This document shows, one piece after another, positions 9,761 through 16,899 of a DNA stretch of 64,000 nucleotides; position 1 is the first letter of the stretch, and the number at the start of each line of letters is the position of its first letter. Position numbers and translations under genes: made by a program. Source of the DNA: Sinorhizobium fredii USDA 205 (GTDB lineage Bacteria; Pseudomonadota; Alphaproteobacteria; Rhizobiales; Rhizobiaceae); NCBI RefSeq assembly GCF_001461695.1, contig NZ_AUTC01000146.1, positions 186,001 to 250,000 on the forward strand. Reading direction: 5' to 3'. The notes below the pieces were generated by a model. It did no database searches, was not told the origin of the DNA, and saw nothing but the letters and a program-made list of their open reading frames with translations.

Positions 9761-10018
9761 GTGCCGTTCCTGAGATTGCTGTCGTGCCTTGCCGCTGTGA
9801 GTCTGGCAGCAATAATCTCCGCTCCTACTGCATCAGGCACGACAAAGGCAAGCGGGGTGGACATGCAGAAGCCTCCGGATCACGAGGCGGCCGTCCGGTC
9901 GGAATTCGAGCGGGTCAAGGCGGAGAATACGGTGGAAGCCTACGAGCGCTTCATCCGCCGCCATCCGGATCATCCACTCGTCAAGGAGGCGGCAGAAGCG
10001 CTGGCGCGGCTCAAGTAG
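9761..10018 (+). CDS. Small secreted/periplasmic protein of unknown function
   Basis: An 85-residue protein starting at GTG 9761, which has GGAGAG four bases upstream; an upstream TTG at 9749 would overlap that ribosome site and is less likely. The first 25 residues are a clear signal peptide (Leu/Ala/Ile-rich, then Ser-Ala-Pro-Thr-Ala-Ser-Gly). The mature part is helical and charged and has a single TPR-like unit (Ala-Tyr-Glu-Arg-Phe-Ile-Arg-Arg-His-Pro-Asp-His-Pro). Its divergent position next to the protease gene could hint at a link, but nothing in the sequence proves one. Confidence 0.65.
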   Translation: MPFLRLLSCLAAVSLAAIISAPTASGTTKASGVDMQKPPDHEAAVRSEFERVKAENTVEAYERFIRRHPDHPLVKEAAEALARLK

Positions 10019-10049
10019 AGCGAGACTTGGCGCGACGTTCCGGGTCGGC

Positions 10050-10984
10050 TCACGCCCGCGGCCTCAAGTGGATGCCGGCCAGCGTGCAGCGGACCGATCC
10101 GCCGGCCCTTTCGATGGTCGGAATGTCGAGCGCCACGAGGGTCGCGCTTTCCTCTATGGCGGCGATCTGCGCCTCGTCCAAGGCGGCAAGCGCTGTTGCC
10201 GACAAGGCAAGGATGCGGCCCTGCTGCCCCTGGAGTTCGAGCGCGTTGCCGGCGAAGCGGGCGATCTGGTCGTTGGAAAGCGCGATCACCCGACGGCCCG
10301 AGCGCTCCAGCCGGGCGACAATCTCCCGCCGCCTTGCCGGATCCGTCAACATGCCGAGGCCGATCATCGCGAAGTCGGTGGCGACGCACATCAGCACATT
10401 GGTGTGATAGATCGGGACGCCGTCGCCGTCACGGGCGTCGAACACCATGGGTTCGAAGTTGAAGTGTGTCGAGAAGCGTTCGAGCGCGATTGGGTCGGTG
10501 CGGTCGGAGCGCACCGCATAGGCGACCCGGTCGATGTGGTCGAGAACCATGGCGCGGTGCCTTCGAGGAAGAGCCCGTCCGGTTCGAGGCCGGAATAGTC
10601 GATGACTTCCTGCACCCTGTACCGGGCTTTCAGCATCTCGACGACGTCGCTGCGCCGTTCGCGCCTGCGGCTTTCGGCCTTCATCGGATAGATTGCGACA
10701 TGACCGCCGGCGTGGGTCGAGAACCAGTTGTTGGGAAAGACCGAATCCGGCGTTTCGGTGCCCATATCCTCGAAGAGATGAACGTCCACGCCATGGCTTC
10801 TCAGCGTCTCGGCGGCGCGGCTGATCTCGGCGAAGGCGAGCGGGCCAAGGTCCTCGCCCGCTGCCCATCGGGCCTGGAAGCGATTGTCGGCCGCCGTTTC
10901 GGTATTGACCGTGAAATGGTGCGGCCGCACCATAACGACCGCGGCGGGAGCCTGGATGGAATAGGTGGAGCGGCCGGGCATCAT
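10050..10984 (-). pseudogene. ctlX: CtlX-like citrulline/arginine amidinohydrolase, split by a one-base deletion
   Basis: Two overlapping frames together encode one amidinotransferase-fold hydrolase. The first (from ATG 10984) carries the N-terminal part with Phe-Pro-Asn-Asn-Trp-Phe-Ser-Thr-His and Gly-Leu-Phe-Leu-Glu-Gly-Thr. The second continues with Met-Val-Leu-Asp-His-Ile-Asp-Arg, the His-Thr-Asn segment, and the catalytic Cys in Gly-Gly-Ser-Val-Arg-Cys-Thr. The frames switch at about 10554-10560. Adding one C there gives 936 bases, exactly 312 codons, and restores Glu-Gly-Thr-Gly-Ala-Met. So the gene has lost one base, or the base call is wrong. It follows ornithine cyclodeaminase by 12 bases, an arginine-to-proline catabolic pairing. 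Confidence 0.8.
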
Positions 10985-10996
10985 CGCTTTCTCCGC

Positions 10997-12046
10997 TTAC
11001 TTGGCGCGCTGCAGCATACCGAACAGATCGCGCGGATCGTCCGGATCGGCGATCATGTCGAGATTCTGAAAGAAGTCGGTGCCGGAGAGCCGGTCGCGCA
11101 CGTAGCGGAGCGCCGAAAAGTCTTCGATGGCGAAGCCGACGCTGTCGAAAAGCGTGATCTGCCGTGCGTCGCGCCGGCCCGATGCTGCGCCGGTAACGAC
11201 CTTCCAGAGCTCGGTCACCGGAAAATCCGGCGCCATCTGCTGGATCTCGCCTTCGACGCGGGTCTGCGGCGGATATTCGACGAAGACGTCCGAGCGGAGC
11301 ACGATGTCGCGGTGCAGCTCCGTCTTGCCGGGGCAGTCGCCGCCGATGGCGTTGATATGGACGCCGGCGCCGACCATGTTGTCGGTGAGGATCGTCGCGA
11401 ACTGCTTGTCCGCGGTGCAGGTGGTGATGATCTCGGCGCCTTCGATCGCCGCTTGGGCGGATGGGCAGGCGATGACATCGAGGCCGGAACCCGCGAGGTT
11501 GCGCGCCGTCTTCTCGGTGGCGCGGGGATCGATGTCGTAAAGCCGAACCGTGTCGATGCCGCAGACCGCCTTCATCGCCAGCGCCTGGAACTCGGCCTGG
11601 GCGCCGTTGCCGATCATCGCCATGATGCGCGCGCCCTTCGGCGCCAGGTGACGCGCGGCCATCGCCGAGGTCGCGGCGGTTCTGAGCGCCGTCAGCAGCG
11701 TCATTTCAGTGAGCAGCACCGGGTAGCCGGTCGAGACTTCGGCAAGCAGGCCGAAGGCGGTGACGGTCTGGAGCCCGTCGACGATGTTCTTGGGATGGCC
11801 GTTGACATATTTGAAGCTGTAGACGGCTCCGTCGGAGGTCGGCATCAACTCGATCACGCCGTCACGCGAATGGCTGGCGACGCGCGGCGTCTTGTCGAAG
11901 CTCTCCCAGCGGCGGAAATCTGCCTCGATCGCATCCGTAAGCTCCGCCAGGACCGTCTCGATGCCGAGATGGTGGACGAGGTGCATCATGTTCTCGACGC
12001 TGACGAAGGGGACCATGGCCTTGGCGGACGGGAGCGGTGAAAGCAA
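10997..12046 (-). CDS. ocd: Ornithine cyclodeaminase
   Basis: A 349-residue enzyme of the ornithine cyclodeaminase/mu-crystallin family, which turns ornithine into proline with release of ammonia using NAD. The Rossmann segment Met-Ile-Gly-Asn-Gly-Ala-Gln-Ala-Glu-Phe lies around residues 135-145, and Asn-Ala-Ile-Gly-Gly-Asp-Cys-Pro-Gly-Lys is the active-site loop with the catalytic Asp. The start chosen is TTG at 12046, because AGGAGGAA lies seven bases before it and the length then fits the family; ATG at 12139 would add 31 residues without a ribosome site. It is the first gene of an operon with the ctlX-like gene and is divergent from an Lrp regulator. Confidence 0.9.
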   Translation of the reverse strand: MLSPLPSAKAMVPFVSVENMMHLVHHLGIETVLAELTDAIEADFRRWESFDKTPRVASHSRDGVIELMPTSDGAVYSFKYVNGHPKNIVDGLQTVTAFGLLAEVSTGYPVLLTEMTLLTALRTAATSAMAARHLAPKGARIMAMIGNGAQAEFQALAMKAVCGIDTVRLYDIDPRATEKTARNLAGSGLDVIACPSAQAAIEGAEIITTCTADKQFATILTDNMVGAGVHINAIGGDCPGKTELHRDIVLRSDVFVEYPPQTRVEGEIQQMAPDFPVTELWKVVTGAASGRRDARQITLFDSVGFAIEDFSALRYVRDRLSGTDFFQNLDMIADPDDPRDLFGMLQRAK

Positions 12047-12178
12047 CGAGGTTCCTCCTGCATGTGCTGAATATTCCAGGATGTTAGAGTCAGGCGCCGC
12101 TGGTCGAAAGGGCAAAGCTGTGCTATTTTCGTCATTCATTTGAGCAGTTTTGCCAGTCGAATTGTGCAGATTGTCAGC

Positions 12179-12631
12179 ATGGCATCGAAAGAGACGATCA
12201 TTGCGAAATATACGCCGGATGATCTGGATCGCCGGATCATCGCGCACCTGCGCGTCGACGGACGCGCTTCGCTTTCCAAGCTTTCAGATGCGCTCGGCGT
12301 CGCGCGTGGCACCGTGCAGAACCGCCTGGACCGTCTGATCGAAACCGGCACGCTGATGGGCTTCACGGTGCGCGTCCGCGAGGACTACGACCTCAACACC
12401 GTACACGCGGTGATGATGATCGAGGTCGTCGGGAAATCGACGACACAGGTGATCCGCAAGCTGCGCGGCATCCCCGAAATCCACACGCTGCACACCACGA
12501 ACGGCAATTGGGATCTGGTCGCCAATATTCGCGCCGCGAACCTCTCCGAATTCGACCGGATCCTGCGCGAAGTGCGGATGATCGACGGCGTGGCCAACAG
12601 CGAAACCAGCCTGCTGCTAAGCAGCGTTTAA
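12179..12631 (+). CDS. Lrp/AsnC-family regulator, probable activator of the ocd operon
   Basis: A 150-residue protein with an N-terminal AsnC-type HTH (about 8-60, including Leu-Ser-Asp-Ala-Leu-Gly-Val-Ala-Arg-Gly-Thr-Val) and a C-terminal RAM/AsnC ligand-binding domain (about 70-145). It is divergent from ornithine cyclodeaminase with about 130 bases between the starts. Such Lrp proteins next to amino-acid catabolic genes typically bind the substrate amino acid and control the divergent operon, so arginine or ornithine is the likely signal. An upstream frame opening at 12140 gives extra residues unlike the family, so ATG 12179 is preferred. Confidence 0.9.
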   Translation: MASKETIIAKYTPDDLDRRIIAHLRVDGRASLSKLSDALGVARGTVQNRLDRLIETGTLMGFTVRVREDYDLNTVHAVMMIEVVGKSTTQVIRKLRGIPEIHTLHTTNGNWDLVANIRAANLSEFDRILREVRMIDGVANSETSLLLSSV

Positions 12632-12719
12632 GCGGTTCTCACGAAATCGGTGATTGAAAGCCAGGCCCGCGCTCATTAGTTTCCGGCCGCAATCAACTGA
12701 GGCCGTCGGGGATGTTCGC

Positions 12720-13316
12720 GTGAAGAGAGACCGTCGATTTATTCTACTGCTGGCCTCCCTGGCAACTTTTCCTTCGGCTGCCAAGGCGGACTGGCAGGCG
12801 ATCGAGAAGGTCAAGAGCTACACGATTGCCGGCCAATCCGGCCCTGAGCTCTACGCCTCGATCGGCGAGCGCGGTCCGAAGCTTGGGCCAACGCGCGCCA
12901 TCGCACATACGAGCTTCAAGCTCACCTGGTCGCGAAAATACGAGGTCCAGGGCGATGCCTGCGTTCTCGTTTCGGCGCTGCCGAAGCTTGCCATCACTTA
13001 CACCCTGCCGAAACCCGCCAAGCCATTGCCGCTCGCCACACGGGAGCACTGGGAGGCGTTCATCGCCGGGGTCCATAAGCACGAGCTGGTGCATGGCGAT
13101 TTCATCAAGGAGATGGTCAACAAGATCGAGGCCGCGACCGTCGGGCTCACGGTTCCGGCCGACCCGCAATGCCGAAAGATCAAGACCGAAATGACCAAGC
13201 GGCTGGGGGCGCTGTCCAACGCCCAGCGCCAGCAGAGCCGCGATTTCGACCGTGCGGAACTCAACGACGGCGGCAATATTCACCAGCTCATCCTCGATCT
13301 GGTGAACGACGGATAG
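12720..13316 (+). CDS. DUF922-type secreted protein with HEXXH motif
   Basis: A 198-residue protein starting at GTG 12720. Residues 1-22 form a signal peptide (basic start, Leu-rich core, Ala-Lys-Ala end), so it should be periplasmic or secreted. The rest matches what is known as the DUF922 family of rhizobia and relatives: His-Lys-His-Glu-Leu-Val-His-Gly in the middle contains a HEXXH zinc-type motif, and Trp-Glu-Ala-Phe precedes it. A metalloprotease role is therefore plausible but unproven. It stands alone, 88 bases after the Lrp gene. Confidence 0.7.
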   Translation: MKRDRRFILLLASLATFPSAAKADWQAIEKVKSYTIAGQSGPELYASIGERGPKLGPTRAIAHTSFKLTWSRKYEVQGDACVLVSALPKLAITYTLPKPAKPLPLATREHWEAFIAGVHKHELVHGDFIKEMVNKIEAATVGLTVPADPQCRKIKTEMTKRLGALSNAQRQQSRDFDRAELNDGGNIHQLILDLVNDG

Positions 13317-13538
13317 AGGCTTCCCCCGGCTAGACGCATGGTGCTGTAGGCCGCAATAGACACACGTAAAAAGCTGGTGACGGCCACAAACACGCCCCCG
13401 AATTGTCTCAATGGAGTTGAACTGTGCCGCGGCGTTACACCCGCGCGTCGCCCATCGTCCGTGGCGATGCGGGCCATCCATTGCTGAATTTGTTGTCGGA
13501 AGGGCGAGCCTCGTCGCCGGTCCGAGAAGGGAGTATGC

Positions 13539-14069
13539 ATGAACACGAATCTTGTCGCGGCTCTTTCCGCAGCGTCGCTGTCTCTCGCCGGCATGGCCGT
13601 CCACGCAGCCGACCTCACGCCCTATCGGCAGCAACCTGCGCCGCCGGCACTGGACGAGCAAGACGGCGTCAAGATCGGTTATCTCGAATGCGACATCGGC
13701 GGTGGTGCCGGCTATGTGCTCGGCTCGTCGAAGGAGATCGATTGCGTATTCCGCTCGCTGGGCGGCGATGAGATCGAGGATCGCTATACGGGCGAAATCC
13801 GCAAACTCGGCGTCGATATCGGCTTTACCATGCGCAGCCGGCTGCTCTGGGCCGTATTCGCGCCGACGGCCGGATACCACCACGGCTCGCTGAGCGGCCT
13901 CTACAAGGGCGCGACCGCCGAGGCGACCGTCGGCGCCGGCGTGGGTGCCAATGTGCTCGTCGGCGGCACGTCCGGATCGATCCACCTCCAGACGGTCAGC
14001 GTGACCGGCCAGCTCGGGCTGAACGTCGCCGCCGCCGGCACGTCCATGACCCTCAACTCCGTCAATTGA
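13539..14069 (+). CDS. DUF992 family secreted protein
   Basis: A 176-residue protein with a signal peptide ending around Val-His-Ala-Ala at residues 20-24. The mature part has two cysteines in Tyr-Leu-Glu-Cys-Asp-Ile-Gly-Gly-Gly and Asp-Cys-Val-Phe, and a glycine/alanine-rich C-terminal half, as in the DUF992 family found in rhizobia. AAGGGAG lies a few bases before ATG 13539 and supports the start. Likely periplasmic or envelope-associated; no biochemical role is known to me. It appears monocistronic, with 222 bases upstream. Confidence 0.75.
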   Translation: MNTNLVAALSAASLSLAGMAVHAADLTPYRQQPAPPALDEQDGVKIGYLECDIGGGAGYVLGSSKEIDCVFRSLGGDEIEDRYTGEIRKLGVDIGFTMRSRLLWAVFAPTAGYHHGSLSGLYKGATAEATVGAGVGANVLVGGTSGSIHLQTVSVTGQLGLNVAAAGTSMTLNSVN

Positions 14070-14166
14070 GCTGGCGGCGCGTTTGCTGAAGTTACTTACC
14101 GAGGACTATTCGATCACGGTGGTTAGGATCAGAAGGATCGTGATCGAAGACACTTCGAGGTGACAC

Positions 14167-14904
14167 ATGATTGCTCTCGATCCCCTTGAGCTTCTTTTCG
14201 GTGGCATGGGCAAGCTCGGGCCCGGCAGCGACGCCCACACGCTGCAGGCGCTGCGCAGCCTGCCGAAAGGCCATTTCGACCTGGTCGTTGATGCAGGCTG
14301 CGGCGCAGGTCGGCAGACGCTGGTGCTCGCCACGGCGCTCGGCGTCACGATCCACGCCGTCGACTCCCACCAGCCGTTTCTCGACGAATTGCGGCGGCGC
14401 GCCGAGGACGCCGGCGTCGGATCGCGGATCCAGGCACATTGCATGGACATGAGCGACATACCGGCCGTCTTCTCTTCAATCGATCTGCTCTGGTCGGAGG
14501 GGGCCGCCTACAATATCGGCTTCGCCGACGCGCTTGCGCGGTGGGCGCCGGCACTGCGATCTGGCGGCTTCGTCGTCGTCAGCGAACTCGCCTGGCTGAG
14601 CGACGCGGCTCCGGCCGCCGCCCGCGACTTCTTCCGCGCCGGCTATCCCGACATGAAGCTGACCACCGAAAACATCAGGCTCGCGCAAGAAGCGGGCTAT
14701 CGTATGTTGGGCACGCATACCCTGCCGCGAGCGGCCTGGATCGACGACTACTACGAAGTGCTGGAGCCGCGCGCCACGACCCTCGCCAGTCATCAGGATG
14801 CCGCGGTGAGGGCTCTCGCCCAGGAGACGTTGAAGGAGATCGAGGTCTTCGAAACGGCCGGCGACAGCTACGGCTATGTCTTTTATCTGCTGCAGCGATC
14901 GTGA
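14167..14904 (+). CDS. SAM-dependent methyltransferase
   Basis: A 245-residue class I methyltransferase. The SAM-binding motif I reads Val-Val-Asp-Ala-Gly-Cys-Gly-Ala-Gly-Arg-Gln near residues 39-49, the acidic end of strand 2 is Ala-Val-Asp-Ser-His-Gln, and motif II-like Ile-Asp-Leu-Leu-Trp-Ser-Glu-Gly follows near 105-112. The substrate cannot be read from the sequence. Its 3' end overlaps the 3' end of the converging SURF1 gene by about 22 bases. Confidence 0.85.
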   Translation: MIALDPLELLFGGMGKLGPGSDAHTLQALRSLPKGHFDLVVDAGCGAGRQTLVLATALGVTIHAVDSHQPFLDELRRRAEDAGVGSRIQAHCMDMSDIPAVFSSIDLLWSEGAAYNIGFADALARWAPALRSGGFVVVSELAWLSDAAPAAARDFFRAGYPDMKLTTENIRLAQEAGYRMLGTHTLPRAAWIDDYYEVLEPRATTLASHQDAAVRALAQETLKEIEVFETAGDSYGYVFYLLQRS

Positions 14905-15680
14905 AGGTTGCGCTTTCCGTGCTCTCCCGGCGCGCCGCGGTCGTCTCTTGTCGCCGAACGCCAGAAGAAGATCAGCATGGCGGCGGTCATTGCAGCCAGG
15001 CAGTACCAGGTCACGGCGTAGACGAGGTGATTGTTGGAGAAGGCGACTCGCGTCAGTCCGCCGACCGGAAGACCGCCGGGATTGGGCGTCGCATCGGCGT
15101 CGATGAAGTAGGGCGCAACGCCGGAGAGGCCGCGCGCCGCCGCGATGGCGCCGACGTCCCGGGAGTACCAGCGCTCCTCCCGAGGCTTATTGGAGCGCAG
15201 CAGCGAGCCTTCCGGCTCATCCATGCGCATCAGGCCAGTGACCGTCGTGTCGCCTGTTATCCGACCCGGTGACTGTGTTGCCGGTGCGCGCTTCTCCGCC
15301 GGGACGAAGCCGCGATTGACGAACACCGTCGTGCCGTCGTTAAGCGCCAGCGGCGTCATCACCCAGTAGCCGGCGCCGAGCTCGGTCGCGGCATAGACCA
15401 GCGTTTCCTTGTCGTTGAGGAAACGGCCGCGGACCCGCACGCGCCGGTATTCGTCGCGTGCCGCACCGACATTCGCCCAGTCGCTGTGAGACGGTGGAGG
15501 GACGGGCGTTGCGTGGATGCGTTCCTCGACCCGGGCGATCAGGTCGAGTTTCCAGGAGAGGCGTTTGACCTGCCATGTCCCGAGCGCCAGCAGGCCGGCG
15601 ACCAGCAGGAGCCCGATGACGCTGAGGATCGCGAGCGACAGCCGGGAGCGTGGTGGAGGCGCACTTTCGGGATTGCTCAC
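14883..15680 (-). CDS. SURF1-family cytochrome oxidase assembly protein
   Basis: A 265-residue membrane protein of the SURF1/Shy1 family, which helps mature heme-copper oxidases. It has the expected hairpin layout: one helix at about 16-36 followed by Gly-Thr-Trp-Gln, a periplasmic domain with Asn-Arg-Gly-Phe-Val-Pro, and a second helix near 217-240 preceded by Asn-Asn-His-Leu-Val-Tyr-Ala-Val-Thr-Trp-Tyr. It lies downstream of cyoD on the same strand after a 110-bp repeat. This places it as the assembly factor of the bo-type quinol oxidase, a common gene order in alpha-proteobacteria. Confidence 0.92.
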   Translation of the reverse strand: MSNPESAPPPRSRLSLAILSVIGLLLVAGLLALGTWQVKRLSWKLDLIARVEERIHATPVPPPSHSDWANVGAARDEYRRVRVRGRFLNDKETLVYAATELGAGYWVMTPLALNDGTTVFVNRGFVPAEKRAPATQSPGRITGDTTVTGLMRMDEPEGSLLRSNKPREERWYSRDVGAIAAARGLSGVAPYFIDADATPNPGGLPVGGLTRVAFSNNHLVYAVTWYCLAAMTAAMLIFFWRSATRDDRGAPGEHGKRNLHDRCSR

Positions 15681-15736
15681 GGCGTGTTGTCGACTGAAAG
15701 GGGGAGGTGAAAATGCGTGCCGCTTGTATCAGCGCC

Positions 15737-15846
15737 GCCCCTCATCCGGCTGCCGCCACCTTCTCCCCGCAGGCGGGGAGAAGGGATATGCAGCACCGTT
15801 CTTGCCCCCTCTCCCCGCTCGCGCGGAGAGGGCTGGGGTGAGGGGC
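15737..15846. repeat. RIME-like palindromic repeat between surf1 and cyoD
   Basis: A 110-bp element bounded by GCCCCTCA and TGAGGGGC. Inside are two hairpins: CTTCTCCCCGC with its partner GCGGGGAGAAG, and CCTCTCCCCGC with GCGGAGAGG. This is the build of the Rhizobium-specific intergenic mosaic elements described in S. meliloti and relatives. It lies inside the cyo-surf1 transcription unit, so it may lower read-through into surf1. Confidence 0.8.
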
Positions 15847-15864
15847 GAAGCTGAGGCCCCTTTG

Positions 15865-16266
15865 TCACGGCATGTTCTTCATCATCTCGGGGCTCATCGG
15901 CATCATGTTCTCGTCGAGATGGTGCATGACCCAGAGCGAACCGGAGAGCGCGATGGCAACGAGGACGATGGTGAAGATCAGCGCCATCATCGTCCAGCCG
16001 CCTTCCGATCGGGTGTTCATGTGCAGAAAGAAGATCATGTGCACGACGATCTGGATGGCACCGAGCGCCATGATGATGACGGCCGTCAAGACCGGGCTCT
16101 CGAGGACGTCGGCCATCACCAGCCAGAAGGGAATGGCGGTCAGGATGACGGAGAGGACAAAGCCGGTCACATAGCTTTTGAACGTGCCGTGGCCAGCCTC
16201 GTGGCCGTGGCTATGGCCATGATGGGCTTCAAATGCATCCTCATGCGAAGGTGCGTGCGTGCTCAT
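15865..16266 (-). CDS. cyoD: Cytochrome bo quinol oxidase subunit IV
   Basis: A 133-residue protein of the CyoD family with three transmembrane helices (about 36-56, 64-83, 97-117) after a His-rich cytoplasmic head. The motif His-Met-Ile-Phe-Phe-Leu-His-Met between helices 2 and 3 is typical. The start ATG 16266 overlaps the cyoC stop (ATGA), indicating translational coupling; a longer reading upstream would run into cyoC. Subunit IV assists assembly of the oxidase. Last gene of cyoABCD. Confidence 0.93.
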   Translation of the reverse strand: MSTHAPSHEDAFEAHHGHSHGHEAGHGTFKSYVTGFVLSVILTAIPFWLVMADVLESPVLTAVIIMALGAIQIVVHMIFFLHMNTRSEGGWTMMALIFTIVLVAIALSGSLWVMHHLDENMMPMSPEMMKNMP

Positions 16267-16895
16267 CCGAGAACTCCCATCAGATAGACGAAGGAAAAGA
16301 CGCCGATCCAGACGACGTCGAGGAAGTGCCAGAACATCGACAGGCACATCAAGCGGCGCTTGTTTTCCAGGATCAGCCCGCGTTTTGCCACCTGGGCCAT
16401 CAGCACGAACATCCAGATGATGCCGGAGGTGACGTGCAGGCCGTGCGTGCCGACGAGCGTGAAGAAGGAAGACAAGAAGGCGCTGCGCTGCGGTCCGGCA
16501 CCTTCGTGGATCATGTGCGCGAATTCGTAGAGTTCGAGCCCGACGAAGGCGATTCCGAAGAGGGCAGTGACCGCCATCCAGACGAGCGTCGTATTCTTTT
16601 TCGCCTTCTCCATCTCCAGCATGGCGAAGCCGTAGGTGATCGACGAGAACAGCAGCATCGACGTGTTCACGGCGACGAGCGGCAGGTCGAAGAGATCGGC
16701 CGGCGACGGTCCGGCCGCGTAGTTGCGGCCGACCACGGCATGGGTGGCGAAAAGGACCGCGAAGATCAGGCAGTCGCTCATCAGATAGAGCCAGAAGCCG
16801 AGCATCGTGCTCCCTTCCGGATGATGCTCTTCCTCGAGGTAAAAGGTCGGTGCCTTGCCTTCCTGCAGGGCTTGATCGGCGTGAAGCTCAGTCAT
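16263..16895 (-). CDS. cyoC: Cytochrome bo quinol oxidase subunit III
   Basis: A 210-residue, five-helix subunit III of the heme-copper oxidase family. Recognisable are Gly-Phe-Trp-Leu-Tyr-Leu-Met-Ser-Asp at the first helix, Val-Gly-Leu-Glu-Leu-Tyr-Glu-Phe in the middle, Gly-Thr-His-Gly-Leu-His-Val and Trp-His-Phe-Leu-Asp-Val-Val-Trp near the end. The start ATG 16895 lies four bases after the cyoB stop. Subunit III stabilises the catalytic core of the quinol oxidase in the inner membrane. Confidence 0.95.
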   Translation of the reverse strand: MTELHADQALQEGKAPTFYLEEEHHPEGSTMLGFWLYLMSDCLIFAVLFATHAVVGRNYAAGPSPADLFDLPLVAVNTSMLLFSSITYGFAMLEMEKAKKNTTLVWMAVTALFGIAFVGLELYEFAHMIHEGAGPQRSAFLSSFFTLVGTHGLHVTSGIIWMFVLMAQVAKRGLILENKRRLMCLSMFWHFLDVVWIGVFSFVYLMGVLG

Positions 16896-16899
16896 GATC

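Noticed and set aside
15677..15868. Short frames and apparent tandem hairpins at 15737-15846 considered as a CRISPR or gene
   Set aside because: There are no regularly spaced direct repeats; the element is a single palindromic mosaic repeat of known rhizobial type.
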